Origin: Viscum album
Lineage: Eukaryota > Streptophyta > Magnoliopsida > Santalales > Viscaceae
Assembly (NCBI GenBank): GCA_963277665.1
Contig: OY728136.1
Coordinates: 801,933,123 to 801,997,122, forward strand
Reading direction: 5' to 3'
DNA: 64,000 nt
Part shown: in pieces, positions 25,780 to 38,908 of the stretch
Position numbering within the stretch: position 1 is the first letter of the stretch
Layout: each line of letters starts with the position of its first letter
Translations under genes and position numbers: made by a program
The notes under the pieces: generated by a model
What the model saw: only the letters and a program-made list of their open reading frames with translations
Databases searched by the model: none
What the model was told of the DNA's origin: nothing

Positions 25780-27030
25780 TTTCCAAACCATATTTACTAG
25801 AAAGGATTAAGAGTTCTCAGACCGATGATGAAGAAATTAAAAATAAGATTAAATCTCTGAATGATGGGATCCTGAGAGACTTTGTGTATGAAGAAGGAAT
25901 CATGAAATTTGGTAAGAGACTTTTTTTTCCCGATATACCTAATCTAAAAATGGAATTGTTGGATGATGCTCATAGTTCCAATTTCTCTATAAATTCTAGG
26001 AGAATTAAAAGGTATATAGATTTGAAGGATCATTTTTTTGGGACAACATGATGAAGGAGATTACTGATTTTGTGTCAAGATGTATGGTTTTTCAACAAGT
26101 GAAAGCTGGAAGACAACTGCTTGGTGGAGTATTGCAACATCTTCCCATACCTGAGTGCAAATGGGATAATATCATGATGGACTTTGTCATGGGACTACCA
26201 AAGTCTCCTAGAAGGAACGGTGCAATATGGGTCAATGTTGATCGTCTTACCAAGTCAGCACATTTTCATGCTATAAGTGAGGATTTACCACTTGAACGAC
26301 TAGAAATAATATATATTAATGAAGTTATGTGACTTCATGGAGTACACCTATCAATTATTTCATACTGTGATCGTCATTTTACATCAAGATTCTGGAAAAG
26401 TCTTCAGAAGTCAAGGGATACTGAACTTCGTTTGAGCACTTCCTACCACCCTCAAACAGATGGAAAATCAGAACGTACTATTCAAACCATAGAAGACAAG
26501 TTGAGATCTTTCTCACTTGGCTTTCAGGGTATGTGGGGTCAATATTTACCTCTGGTGGAATTTTCTTATAACAATGGATTACATTCGAGTATTCAGATTG
26601 CACCATATGAAGCGTTATATGGAAAGAGATGTCACACACCAACCTGTTGGGATGATTTTTGGGAAAGAAAACATGTAGGCACAGAACTGGTGGAGGAAAC
26701 AATGGAAAAGGTAAAGGTAATCCAAAACCATATCAAAGATGCTCAAAGTATGCAGAAGGGCTATGTCGATAACCGAAGGAAGGATTTGGAATCTCATGTA
26801 AGAGATCATGTTTTCTTGAAGGTATCTCTATGGAAGGGAGTTATATGTTTCTTTAAGAAAGGTAAATTGATTCCCATGTACATAGAACCTTTCGAAATTC
26901 TTGAACGAATTGGGGCTGTAACTTATCATTTGTCAATGCCGCCAAATCTTTCCAAAGTTTATGATGAGTTCCACATATCACTATTGAGAAAAAGCATACC
27001 CGGCCCAACACTTCTACTCACCTATGGGGA
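25780..27030 (+). pseudogene. Element A integrase core
   Basis: The N-terminal zinc domain is damaged: the second His is Asn (SINSRR for S-x-H-x-x-x) and the last Cys is Phe (SRCMVFQQVK). A frameshift falls in a run of seven T at about 26033-26039. The DDE core survives better: WDNIMMDFVMGLP holds the first Asp, CDRHFTSRFW the second and YHPQTDGKSERTIQ the catalytic Glu. FSYNNGLHSSI and YEALYGKRC follow, then the C-terminal GPFEIL-like segment (PFEILERIGAVTYHLSMPP). One stop at 26330 replaces Arg (CGA to TGA). It would join element cDNA to host chromatin. Confidence 0.88.
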
Positions 27031-27220
27031 ATTAGAACTGGAACCGGACCTATCTTATTTCTATGAGCCTATCAAGATTCTTGATACAAGAGAACATGTG
27101 CGGAGAAACCGGACGACTCGTCTGGTAAAAGTTCTATAGAGAAACCATAAGACGGAAGAGGCCACGTGGGAACCCGAGGAACATATGATGAAGAACCACC
27201 CGAGTGTTTTTATGTGGTAG
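27031..27220 (+). pseudogene. Element A chromodomain at integrase C-terminus
   Basis: ILDTREHVRRN and LVKVL are followed by a stop at 27137 exactly where chromodomains have Trp (TGG to TAG), then RNHKTEEATWEPEEHM and the natural stop at 27218. In chromoviruses this domain is thought to steer integration to modified-histone chromatin, which fits the nesting of elements in this window. Confidence 0.85.
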
Positions 27221-27252
27221 TATTATATAAATTTCGAGGAAGAAATTATTTT

Positions 27253-27262
27253 AAGGAGGGAA
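27253..27262 (+). other. Polypurine tract, element A
   Basis: AAGGAGGGAA lies 3 bp before the 3' LTR start (TGTTACACC at 27266). It is the plus-strand primer site. Confidence 0.85.
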
Positions 27263-27265
27263 TAT

Positions 27266-30200
27266 TGTTACACCTCATGCTTCCAAAGTACGCTTCTCTT
27301 TGAATAATACAATAGTGTGTGTTGTACACAACACTGAGTTCAAGCGCACCATGACATACCACACTAGCAGTTCGAAAGCGGTTATGAATATTATTAACTA
27401 AATTTTTTAATTTTATATTATCCTTATAATTTTAGAATCCATATTAAGAGTTTCTAAGTCATAATTTAAGAAGAAATTCTTTTTTTTTCAGATAAAAGAA
27501 GTATTTTTAAAAAAATGCAATTTCCCTGCCTTTTAATGACAAAGCCTTTTTAAATACAATATTTTGTAACTTTTTTATATTAAATTTGGCAATATAAACT
27601 TCTTCTTTAATATAAAGACATATGAATTTAGTTTCAATAATGTTTTGGTGTTTTTCTGATAACTTTCATATTTGGGTGAATAGTGAAAAATACTATATTT
27701 TTATTGAAAACAACTTTTTTAATAAAAATAATTTATAGGGCTAAATTATAAATTTTAATGTTTTGAAAGTATAAATATATTATAGTTTTAACATTTAATC
27801 CAAATATGGTCATTTTACGTAATTTTACTTTGAAATTAAACATAAATAATTTATCAAACCTTTGGTAGTTATTATTTTTTAAAAATACGCTTTTTGGTTT
27901 TGACAGCGGAGATTAATTTTAAATTCATAAATGCAACTTATATGTTTTGAATTTGGTAAAATAGTCTTCTTTATTTAATTTTTCCTTTCAAAATTATCTT
28001 TGGGTGAATTTTTGGTATTGTTCCAATAACTTTTAAATTTTGATGAATAATGAAAAACACTAAGTTATTGGTTAAAACCGACATTTTATTTAAATAATTA
28101 TTTATTTTATATAAATTTATTTTAGGTCAAAATAGATAAGTAATACCTATATAAGTTCAATTTAATTCATTGGAGTCAGTTTATAATAATTTTAGACATA
28201 TAAAAATTTTATTAAACTTTTGACCGTCTTTTACCTACCTCCTTGAAGAATTTACAAATTCACATAAAACATAATTTTAATGCTTATGTGAGTGGAATTT
28301 TGAAAATCCAATAGATGCGGTTAATATAAAGGAGTATAATGTAGTTCAATAAGATAAAAATAATTTTTTTTAATAGTAACTTGTGACTTTTATTTATCAC
28401 GGTTAAAGGAAAATAGGGTAGTTCTACGTAAAAAGTATATCGTAATAATTTAAAATTACCTTAACACATGTCCTAACCATATTTTATGATTAATGTCCGA
28501 CCATGAAAATCTTGGAGTCAATTTTGGGACCCCGTGGAGCCACTTGTTAGTGGTAATGACACTTTATATTAATTAAGTTAAAGTAAATACAAAAATGAAA
28601 AAAGCATATATCTTTTATAAAAACAATTTTTACATAGGGTTATACATAAGATAAATTCAACTATAAATATTAATTATAAATATAAAAATATTTCCTATAT
28701 AATGGTATTTTATTTGGAATTTTTGGATATTAAATAATTAAATTTATTAATGAAACAATGATGATCCAATATTTTTTTTATTAATGAATGAATCAAATAA
28801 ATTGTATTATAAAAGTTAAAATAAATATAATTTGAAAGTTTTGATGACATACAAGAATTTTATTGGTTAATATTACATGTTAGGGTTTCTTATATTAATT
28901 TTATTCTAATTAATAATGTTTTTAAGACTTAAAAAAAATCAATTATTGAATAGTGTCAAAATTGACATAAATGAGTTTTTAAAACAAATATTATATCATT
29001 AATTGATATTATATTCATAAAAATCTAAGGTTCAGCCAAATGACTTATATAATAATAGGTTTATCATTAATGGTCTTCTTTGGGGGTCTATTGGTTGTAT
29101 ATAGTATGTTTATTAACTATATAATATAAAAAAACAAAGTGACATGGTAAATGTCAAACTAATTAACTAAGAGTTAAACCTAAAAGATAAGGTTTATATA
29201 ATGACCCAAACCTGTCTAAAATATATTTAATGAAATTATTTAGACCCATACCCCCCCCCCCATAGACTTTTAATAATAATCGATTGAGCCATTAGAAACT
29301 GAATATGAATTTATTATAAAATATTACTTTAAGTTTTTTCTAAAGAGCCCCTCCTCCCCCTTATAAAAGTATTCCACATCTAACCAATTATTCACACCTT
29401 CAAAACCTTTTTGATTGGCCAACCTCTTCCTAATTATTTTCTCCACTTCCATCCCTTCAACCTAGATTCCTTAGTTTTATCATAAATCCATCCTAATGAT
29501 CCCTTTTGATCAAATCAAAAGGAAGAACCCGAGGAAGAGGTAATGTTTTCACCACCCTCTTTCAAGTTCCTTTCTTCTTAAACTTATTATTTCCTTAATA
29601 TTTCCATTATAAAATAATAACTCCTGTATATTCTATAAACTGTAATGTTATTATAAATATGGTAATACAATATTCAGTATTCTATCCATCCTTTGAATGA
29701 CATGTCACCATACGTGCGTACGTACGGCCTATCGTCTCCACGCCGTGCTATAATTGTTATTCAATACATTATTATTTGGATGGGTATAATTATGATGTGT
29801 AATTCATGTAAATAATAAATTAAACATTATAATTATTCTTTATATATGATATGACATCCAATTATATACTATTTTATATCAATAGAATGATATTGTCGCT
29901 CGTGCGTACGTACTGACTACCGTCTCCACGAACGTGATGAGATTCATTCTCCATCCTATCCATTCATATCTAATTCTACTTTTATAATTATAAATAATTT
30001 TTGAGGACATTATATCATTTTGGATATGAATATGAAACCTCTTATTCATAACAAACACGACTTATGTAACAAAACATATAAAATAAAACGAGTAAGTTAA
30101 CACACGAATCAATGATAATACAAAGATATTATTAACAAAGAATTGTTAAAAGATCATATATGATATCATATTAATGTATATAACTCTTGAATAATTTAAT

Positions 30201-31544
30201 AACAATTATTTAACCATTATAAAGAAGGTTAACCTACCCCCAACCATGTAAAAGTACATGTTAAGGGTTTTTTTCAAAATCTCATCAGTATCAGAGGTTT
30301 CTTCTACGTAATTATCTACTGGGACATCTTTATCATCCACATCCAAGTTTCATAAAAATGAATTTCAAAAAATTCTTACTATTTTAAATAATATAGGTTA
30401 AATTCATTTATTCCCTTGTTTTACTTTTTATAAAATGTTTATAAAGGAATATTTACGTCATTTTCCAAACACGGTTTTTTTATCCTTTTCGACAAAATTT
30501 TGGTAAGAATGTTTTTTTTAACGTATATGGAGGGTGCGGCTATTTTCCACCATTGTAAAATATTAAAATCATCCCTTAAAAGCTTATGAGTATATTTTCA
30601 AATTAGATGTTTTATTTTATAATTATGTGACTTTTAAACGATTTCAAAAAAAGAGATATTTCTCTCAAATAGTTTTGATTTCATCTATGTCAACATCCAT
30701 TGATGGATTTTAAGATTATTTTAAGTTGATTTATTATTATAAAAAACTTCCATATTGGATGGATGGATTTGTGATATGTTTCACTGTGGATGTGTTATTT
30801 TTATACCATTCATGGTTTGTGGATAAATTATTGGCATTTCGTATGCTAGTTTTAATATGAATGTTTATTTTATGTTTCAACCTTTTCATATGAGGAATGC
30901 ATTGGACTTAGTAAGTGATGGGTGGAGCCCGCTATAACTCCTCAATGCATCGGTAGGTCTCATGAGAAAAACTAGTGTCTTTGCACAAGCCCTTGAAAAA
31001 ATCTTATTTGTAGTCTTGGCACGAGGCCTTGGCAACGTGGTTATGATAGTCTGGAATTACGTATTCCATCATTATGAAAGTTGTTATTGATATTCCATGT
31101 GATTATTCGACTAGTAGAATATCCATGTGAATAAGTAAATGTAATTATTTCATTTTATTTATACCATATTATGTTGATGTTCTAGATTAAAAGACTTTTG
31201 TTTTAGTTATACGTTTCCTTAAATGTTTATGCTTATTTATGAATGTTTCCTCTATATTGTTATCCTTAATGTGCATATGAGCTCACCCATTTCAATGTTT
31301 TATTTTTCCCAGGATGTGAAGAAGTATTTTATGAATGACCTGCATGGATAGTATAAGAGGATATGAGTGTGGAGATAATATGTTGTTGTATTTTTTACTT
31401 TATGATGTAATGTAAACATTATGAATGCATCTAGTTATTCCAAGGCTACTAAACTAATCGGTCATTCAAGACATGATATTTTGTGATCATGCCAATGTTA
31501 TGTAATAATGCACAGACTATGGGTATCTGGGGTCAGGGAATTGA
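27266..31544 (+). repeat. Element A 3' LTR
   Basis: Begins TGTTACACCTCATGC and aligns with 17992-22262 throughout. TATA box TTATAAAAG at 29361-29369; inverted repeat at 29502-29522; module pair at 29706-29747 (CGTGCGTACGTACG) and 29897-29940; U5 GTCTTTGCACAAGCCC / GTCTTGGCACGAGGCC pair at 30976 and 31013. A run of C lies near 29253. The last ~15 bases differ from the 5' copy. Confidence 0.9.
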
Positions 31545-32600
31545 AAATTCTATTTTCCCATTTTGATGGATTGAACAAAATAATGGAAAATAATATTTTT
31601 CATTTATATAAAAATTATTATATCAAATATATAATATATATATATATCATATACAAAATCATTAGTATCCAATTAAAATAAAAATAAAAAACAACTCACA
31701 TCCCTTCGTAGAGTTGGTAGTCTGCACATATGTAACACTGACATAATTGAATTTCAATAGTGTGTAAGGTAATTATGTACATGTGATATTATAAATATAG
31801 AGGTATAATTATATAATATGTATCATATATAAACATTAAACAATTATTAAGAACCGAATATGAATTATGGAGGTGAAAAGTAATTTATATCACTATTTGG
31901 AGAGGTAGGACGTACATACAAATAAATGAAAGCTACACTTCACATTTGATGGGAAATACGGTGGATAATTGTGATTTCATAATCATAATTTTTTTGGAAT
32001 ATATAGGTTAATTAATTTATTATTTTGTGATAAACATCATACATTTAGATGTGTTAATGAATATTTAAAAAAAATATAATTGGTTATTGATATTAAGTCT
32101 CCATTGAAATAACTCCATTAAATATCCAATTATGGGGTACAGAGTTGATTTATTTGGAATAGAATAACCTAAAAAATTAATCCTAAAGAACTTGGTAAGG
32201 GGTTTTTATTTTGTTTTTTCATATATAAGTTCAATGTTTTTTATGAATTGAGGGACTATGTTACCTTTTTTTATTGAGATGAGAGGAACTTTTATAATTT
32301 CACATATAAATAAATTATATTAAAGTAATTCTCAAGAACATTAATACCAAAAGGATAATGATGAAAACCTAGGTTTTTATATGATTTAAATATCATCAAA
32401 AAAAAGTTTTAATAGGTTTTTATGGTTTATTAGATGTGGTAGTTTAGTTTAATCTCTTAATTAATCAATTTTAATGGTAACCATGATAACATGTTTTTGG
32501 GAGAAATTACTGGTTATAATATTAAATATTATGTTAATATTAAATTATAAATAGAAAATTGATGTCATTATATACCATATCATACCTCATTCTCCTCCTT
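31545..32600 (-). repeat. Element E: minus-strand long LTR, R/U3 part
   Basis: Directly abuts element A. 31565-31620 aligns with element B LTR 43865-43935. Two diverged module copies (31735-31708 and 31922-31890, the latter GGAGAGGTAGGACGTACATAC) lie 190 bp apart in minus orientation. A minus-strand TATA-like ATTATAAAAGTT is at 32297-32286. A purine-rich AAAGGAGGAGAATG (32608-32592, minus) may mark the LTR edge. Together with 16.1-17.99 kb it forms one LTR split by element A. Confidence 0.5.
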
Positions 32601-35600
32601 TAACATTTTTATTATTTTTAAATTTTATAATAAAATATTGTTTTGATAAATTATCATTAATTTTAATTTTTTTTATTATTCACCTAATTTGACATCGAAT
32701 TCATAATGATAAAATTTTATTTAAAATTTAATAGATTTAAAAATAAATAATATATCATATTTATATAAATCATTCATGTAACACGATAAATAACTCAAAC
32801 TATATCACTTTTAATATTTATATTACCATATATTTTATTTTTATATGAATTTGATAAATATTGTATTTGAGTTTCGTAAGAAATTAACGTTATTATATAA
32901 TAATCCTATTAAATAATTTATCATAATTAGGATAATTTAATTATAAATAAAATTTAAATTTACAATCATTTATAAAATTATTTTTTCTTATGTGGAAGCA
33001 TAATAAATTTTATAAACTAATAGAGTTACACATTGTAATTTTTTTTTTAATATGTTGTTGGATATTTTCATTGATAAGTTACCATTAAACATATTAATTT
33101 CGCAACTAAGTAGATATGTGTAAAATGAGATTCACCCTATGAGAATTAAATTAAATATTATTACCTTATCACTTATTTTTTACCCAAATTAACCTGATTT
33201 ATAGTTTTCTATGATTATTTTTTCCACAGTTACTATTCATATTGATAAAAAATGAAAGGAGAATATTTAAAAAATTTATGCCTCCTGATTTCAAATATTA
33301 AATCCAATTTATAAAAATTTAATGAATTAAAATCTATATAAAAATAAAAACAACAATGGAAAATAGATTTTTATAAACACACCATTTTTAATTTAAACGG
33401 TTTTTTAATAAATTAAATAATGAAATGTATTCCAATGAAAATAATTTAATTACATATAATATAAGGGATCTAATTTTAGTTTGAAATACCATTAGATCAA
33501 AATGGACCATTTGAAATTTTTGAATCAAAAATAAAATTTTCAATAAAAATTGTTATTTTTCAATATATATTGTTGTGACTTATATATTATTTGAAACATC
33601 TTGTAATTTATTATGTATAACATTTCAATAAATTTTTAATTCTTTATCATTTTCGAATTTTTTATTTTAAATATTTGACTTTAAAATAAAAATGGTATTT
33701 TCCACCGAAAATTTTATGGGGATTTTTATATATTTTTTCATCCATAAAAACTCCCTATGATATTTCTTATGCTTCATCGGTAATATGAGCCTTTTTAAAT
33801 ATATTTATTAATTTATTTGATAATTTATGATTGTGATGAAGAAATATTGAAGAAAATTGTAATAATTTCCCCGATTTAATAATAGAATTGTGATAATGGT
33901 TTTCATGATATTATGACATAAAAATACACAGATTATTTATAAGTGATAGGTGGGTTAATTTGATACCAAAAATTCATTTTGGAATGATTAATGTCTTATG
34001 ATCTGAATCGGAATATAAGATTTTATCCCAACCACAAAAGAGGGTACTTAGGTGGCCAGGCCTAGATCAAAAAGGGTACATACGAGGTTATCCCAATACC
34101 AAAGAAATTACTTGAGTTGTTATCCCTGGGATACCATTTGATATTCGTATTGGATGTAAGCCTTGATATAAACTTTAAATAATTATTATTCTTGACACAC
34201 ATTATGAAAGGGCATTATAACCTTATCTAATGCCAAAGATATTATATCACAGATCACGTTCATTAATCCCATTATGATCATTCTCATATGCACTATAATG
34301 AATTGTTCTAGGACCCATGATTATGATCTGTGAATTAATGGGTATAAATTTAAAAGATAATTTCATGTTATCATACCATTATTCTCATGATATTGTTCAA
34401 TATGTTCACTAATTTATGTCTCATGTATTCACCCTTATATATAATTTTAGACAAACCATTGTTTTGCTTCCTTTCCAAAATTTATTAATAATGATGTTAA
34501 AAATGGAATGTATATGAATGTTTATAGTTGTGAATAATGAAATGAGTTAGGATGTTGATATGTTATGTTTTAGTTGTTTAGGTATCCTTGTTTCCAATGA
34601 AACAAATCCTTTACGATTTTGGCATGAATTTTAATTATCTATAATGAATATTATTCAAATGTGACATAAATTTTTAGTGTGTAATTCTTGGGTATCCCCA
34701 AAAATAAATGTCAAATAAATTGGATAAAGTGATGGAATTATTATATATTATTAACACCTAAGATATATCTTGGAATTAACTCAGAAATAATGTCTTTTGT
34801 AATAGATATTATAAGTGTCAGTGATTATGAGGTCCCAAGGCACCTACAAAACAATTCAGTTCTTTATATTTTTTATGGAAATATTTTTATATCAATATGT
34901 ATGATAACGATGTTTTTTAGAATGTTTATGACCATTTTAAGTGTGAAATGCATGATTTTTAAGAATATATTTTTCATGACTTCACAATTTTTATATAAAA
35001 AACTAATGGTTTTTAATTTTCCTTATTATATTAATCATCTTTTTATAAAAATAAGTGGAAATGATGATTGATGAGAATGTAAATGAATATTTTTGATTAA
35101 CAGTAAATATTTTTAAAGTGGAAATTTTCTAATGGATAACATTTTTTTAATGGACTAAGGGGTTCCATTAATTTTATGTCACATACTAAGATTTATTGTA
35201 TCACGCCTAATTTAATAATATAAAAACACTTTTTTAATGATTATCAGGCGTAATAATATATTCTACCTCTCACCTATAGGGTTTTATAAACGATGTGAAA
35301 TAAAATTCAATGAAACAAAATTTTATAATAAGGAAATCCAATTATGGTAAAAAAATATTCATATTCATAATATGTGCATGATTTGTATTGTATGGTTGTG
35401 TTATATAATATTTTAACCTCATTCTCTACAACATTAAACCTAATAGTTCATAAAAATGAAACAATGAGAAGTCTATGTTTTTATAATCCTTATTATGGTC
35501 TGCTCAATGAATGAGTCATTATATTTCATACTAGATATAAGATTAAAAAATATAATTAGAATAGATATTATTGAGAATATATATTTGAGTGATGTTAATA

Positions 35601-35860
35601 ATTAGTTAATATTATCTTGAGGAAGAATTTTCTTATTTAATGTAGCATAATCTAGTATATTTTAAATTCAGATTTGTCTTTTGAATAATAAATAGTGTGA
35701 ATAAATTGGAAAATAATTAGGATAATAATATCATTCTCTACCTGTAAAATAGAATGTTTTTAATTGTTTTGAATAATTTTAATGATTTATTAACTTAGTT
35801 GAAATTTTTTATTAATATTGGTTTCAATTATAGAGATAAAATTGAGGCCATGTATGGGAA
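32601..35860. other. AT-rich; probably includes the lost 5' LTR of element D
   Basis: No domains found. By distance from D's gag, its 5' LTR should end near 35.15 kb (AAGGGGTTCCATTAATTTTATG at 35157 is a weak candidate for an LTR end and PBS). I could not align this stretch convincingly to D's 3' LTR. Confidence 0.3.
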
Positions 35861-35879
35861 CATATCAATAATTTAATAT

Positions 35880-36400
35880 TTCATGAAACGACCCCCTCAA
35901 ACATTGAGTGAATATTCAAACGCAATGATATATGAAAGATGGATTGGTGATCTAGAAAGTAGATTGTATGTTTTTGGGTAGTTATGATATCAAAAGGTAC
36001 TTATTAGTATTTATCATTTAGAAGTGAAGATGATTAGTAGTGGTCATTGGATAATATCACTATAGAAAAAATATGAGATTAATTTCATGTATTAGAAAAT
36101 ATTTAATAAATTTTCTATTATAATTATTTTTATATAATTTTTTGACATTTAATGGAAATAATATTATTTTATCCCAGTAAAAAATGAGATGGATTTGATT
36201 CCTCATACAATTCTAAAATTACTAAATTTTCTGATTATTTACTGAATTTTATTCTGGATTGTGATAGAAAAGTTTACAAGTTTTGTTTAGTATTAAAACA
36301 TTTTTTTGATAAATTTAAATTTTTTTATTCAATCAATATTAAATTTTTTTGATTCTATGAGAATATGAATATAATGTTTTAGACATTCAATGGTGTTTTG
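35880..36400 (+). pseudogene. Element D gag relic
   Basis: KRPPQTLSEYSNAMIYERW then IGDLESRLYVFG and YQKVLISIYHLE matches the chromovirus gag core (P-x-x-F-x-G, WI-x-x-LE-x-x-F, KV-x-x-A-x-x-L). Element A has QPTTFNGS and QWINFLEKIF at the same place. Further downstream only weak matches remain, and the nucleocapsid region appears shortened before the protease. Confidence 0.6.
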
Positions 36401-36454
36401 GATAATATTGTTCTTGATATATTTTCTTAGAAATACATTTTTTCTTAGACACAG

Positions 36455-38908
36455 TAATGTTTGATGTAATTATGGGTATCTATTTTATTTCAATTCATCA
36501 TGTTGGAATAGATTGTTTAGAAAAGGTACTTATATTAATTTTTCATAGAGAGTATGAAATTGATTATATAAATCATTATGTACACCTATATTAACATATT
36601 ATGATGTTGAGAACTTTATTACATATGGATGTCATAGTAAATTTTTTCATATTTTTGAAAGAACATAAATTATTCTAATTTGCAAGGTTTCAATAGAGAT
36701 AGAATATATCGATATATTTTATGATGATTTTCAGCATTTTATTCTAAATGAAGAGGATTGATTCAATGTTTCATTAGATCAAAAATATAATCCAAATTAA
36801 AAACAAACGTATTGAATGACACTATTAGAGTTATTAAAATTGAAAAAGATAGTAAAAGAGATTCTTGATAGGGGTATCATTCTATATATAACTTCACCTG
36901 GGTTCTAAGTATTTTAATTATTTAAAATATGGAGAGTTCAATGAGTCTTTACTGAAATTATAGTGGAATAAATAAAATCACTTTTGTGAATAAGGGGATA
37001 TTTCCTTATATAAATGAATTTTTCGTTTCCTTTAGGGTGCACATTATTTTTTTGATGATTTATCATTTTTTATTTATAATTTTTATAATGTAAATTAAGA
37101 ATACATTTAAATAAAAATGATTTTTAATATGAATAGCCATTATGAGTTTAGGGTTATTTATTTTTGGGTGACTAATGTAACTTTCATATTTAAGAATAAA
37201 ATTGAGAGAGTTTTCCATGAGTATTTAAAAATTCAGTGGTAATTTAAGTTGATGAAATTATATTTTATTATTAAATAAATGAGGAATATGAAAAAATATC
37301 AAGGATTATTCAATATTCATTAAAATAATGTATATGGAATGGAATGTTTAATAAATGTGATTTTTTATAAAATATATTTCATTCCATAGGAATATTTTTC
37401 TAATTATGTGATATTTATTGATCATACTAAAACCATTTAGGTAGATGGGTTCCTATGAAATTAAAATGTCTAAGATAATAAATATTTTCTTGGATTAGTT
37501 TGTTACTATCAAGAGTCTATTGAATAATTTTCTCAGATATTTATCCCACTTATAATGTAAAATTGAAAAGATGTTAAATTCATCTAAAAACATGTTGTTA
37601 AAAATATTTCTATGAATTGAAAGGAATAATGGTTATTCCCCCAATGTTAGATTTACAAACAAGAAATATATATTGTATCAGTAGTTTTGATTAATACATG
37701 AAGGGGCATGGTTGTTCATTGGTTCAAGATGATCGAGTAATTGAAAATGGTACATGTAAATTGAACCAACATGAGTAGAATTGACCTATGAATTATATTG
37801 ATCTTGTTGTGGTGGGTTTTTCTTTAAAAATTTGGAAAAATCATTAATATTGTGTAAAATACGAAATATATAGTTATTATAATGATTAAAATTATATATT
37901 CACCTAAAAGAGATGAAAATTGGGTAAATAATAATGTATGAACTGATTAAGTATTATTATTTCACAATCCACTATCATTGTTGAAATGAAAAATGTTGTT
38001 GAAGAATTTAGTTTAAATTGTAATGAATAATTATATATTTTATGTTTGAACATGATCCTATGACTAATGATTTAAATATTGTATACCTAGAAATTGTGTG
38101 TACATGTCCTCAATATGTTTTGGATTAGTTTTTAGTAAAATAAACATTGTTAAATAGAATTAATCTCTATCAGAAGGATGGTCATCGGTTTTCAGAAAGA
38201 GTACTGTGTGTTAAGGTGAGTATGTTTCATAAATTTTACGTTCTAAAAGAATGTGTTATATTAATTGGAAATTGGTTATATTTTCAATTTGATCCCTAAA
38301 TATAGAATGAATTACATAGTGAATATCATTACACATGGTGTTCAGCTCATCCCTACAATAAAAGGAGATATGGATACCTAAATGGACGTTACTAGTGGGT
38401 TGGAATGAAAATATTATTGTTTATTTTTCCATTAAATGAATCAATTTTTTACTATTTACAAATTAATGAAAACTAATGAAGTGGATTATTCATCATTATA
38501 CAATGTCTGAATATAAATGGGAGAATATATCAATTAATTTCATGGTGGTATTGCAAAATACATATCTATTAAATAATGTGATTTGGATTATTAATGATAA
38601 ATTGAAAAATATATACATTTTCATTCTATTTGAATGACTATGTAATTATATTACATTTTTCATCAATATTAATAGGAGATAATCATGTAAAATAGACTTA
38701 CACTCACTATTGTATTTGATAGTTATCCTATATTCATGTAATATTTTTCTGAAGGAAATATGACATTTATTTGTAATAAAATAAATTTTCTATCCATACT
38801 TTTATAGAAAATATAATGAAGTTCTAGATATCTTGATTCATGATTTCAGTGTTATGATTTGATCATTCTAATTAAATTTCTATAAAATTTGGTATCAACA
38901 TATTTAAT
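36455..38908 (+). pseudogene. Element D pol relic: protease end, RT, RNase H, integrase (5' part)
   Basis: No frame is open, but ordered matches leave little doubt. MFDVIMGIYFISIHHVGIDC (36457) is the protease end. LLELLKLKKIVKEILDRGI (36823) and SHYEFRVIYFWVTN (37133, for GHYEF-x-V-x-PFG-x-TN) with KIERVFHEYL are RT. QDDRVIENGTC and LKIWKNH (37720-37850) are RNase H. ELHSEYHYTWCSAHPYNK (38310), YKWENISINFMVVLQ (38515) and WIINDKLKNIYIFIL (38588) are integrase. The last codons before 38908 (WYQHI) match W-x-x-HLPL; the gene resumes at 61068 after the insertion of element C. Very AT-shifted, hence oldest of the stack. Confidence 0.8.

Larger units (their letters stand above)
17992..31544 (+). 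mobile_element. Element A: complete long-LTR chromovirus (Tekay/Del-like)
   Basis: It has LTRs of 4271 and 4279 bp, a PBS, one gag-pol region of about 4.45 kb, and a PPT. The two LTRs together exceed the 5.0 kb interior. Gag, protease, RT, RNase H, integrase and chromodomain occur in that order, which defines a chromovirus; the very long LTRs and iMet PBS point to the Tekay/Del type (inference). The LTRs differ at many sites, so insertion is not recent. The flanking 5-mers (AATAC left, AAATT right) do not match, so the target duplication has decayed or the 3' edge is off by a few bases. Coding capacity is lost. Confidence 0.9.

Noticed and set aside
17987..31549. Target-site duplication of element A
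   Set aside because: AATAC and AAATT share too little, and the exact 3' edge is uncertain.
34790..35071. A 93-codon open frame as a small membrane protein
   Set aside because: The hydrophobic, F/I/M-rich composition is what random AT-rich sequence gives; no start context or family match.
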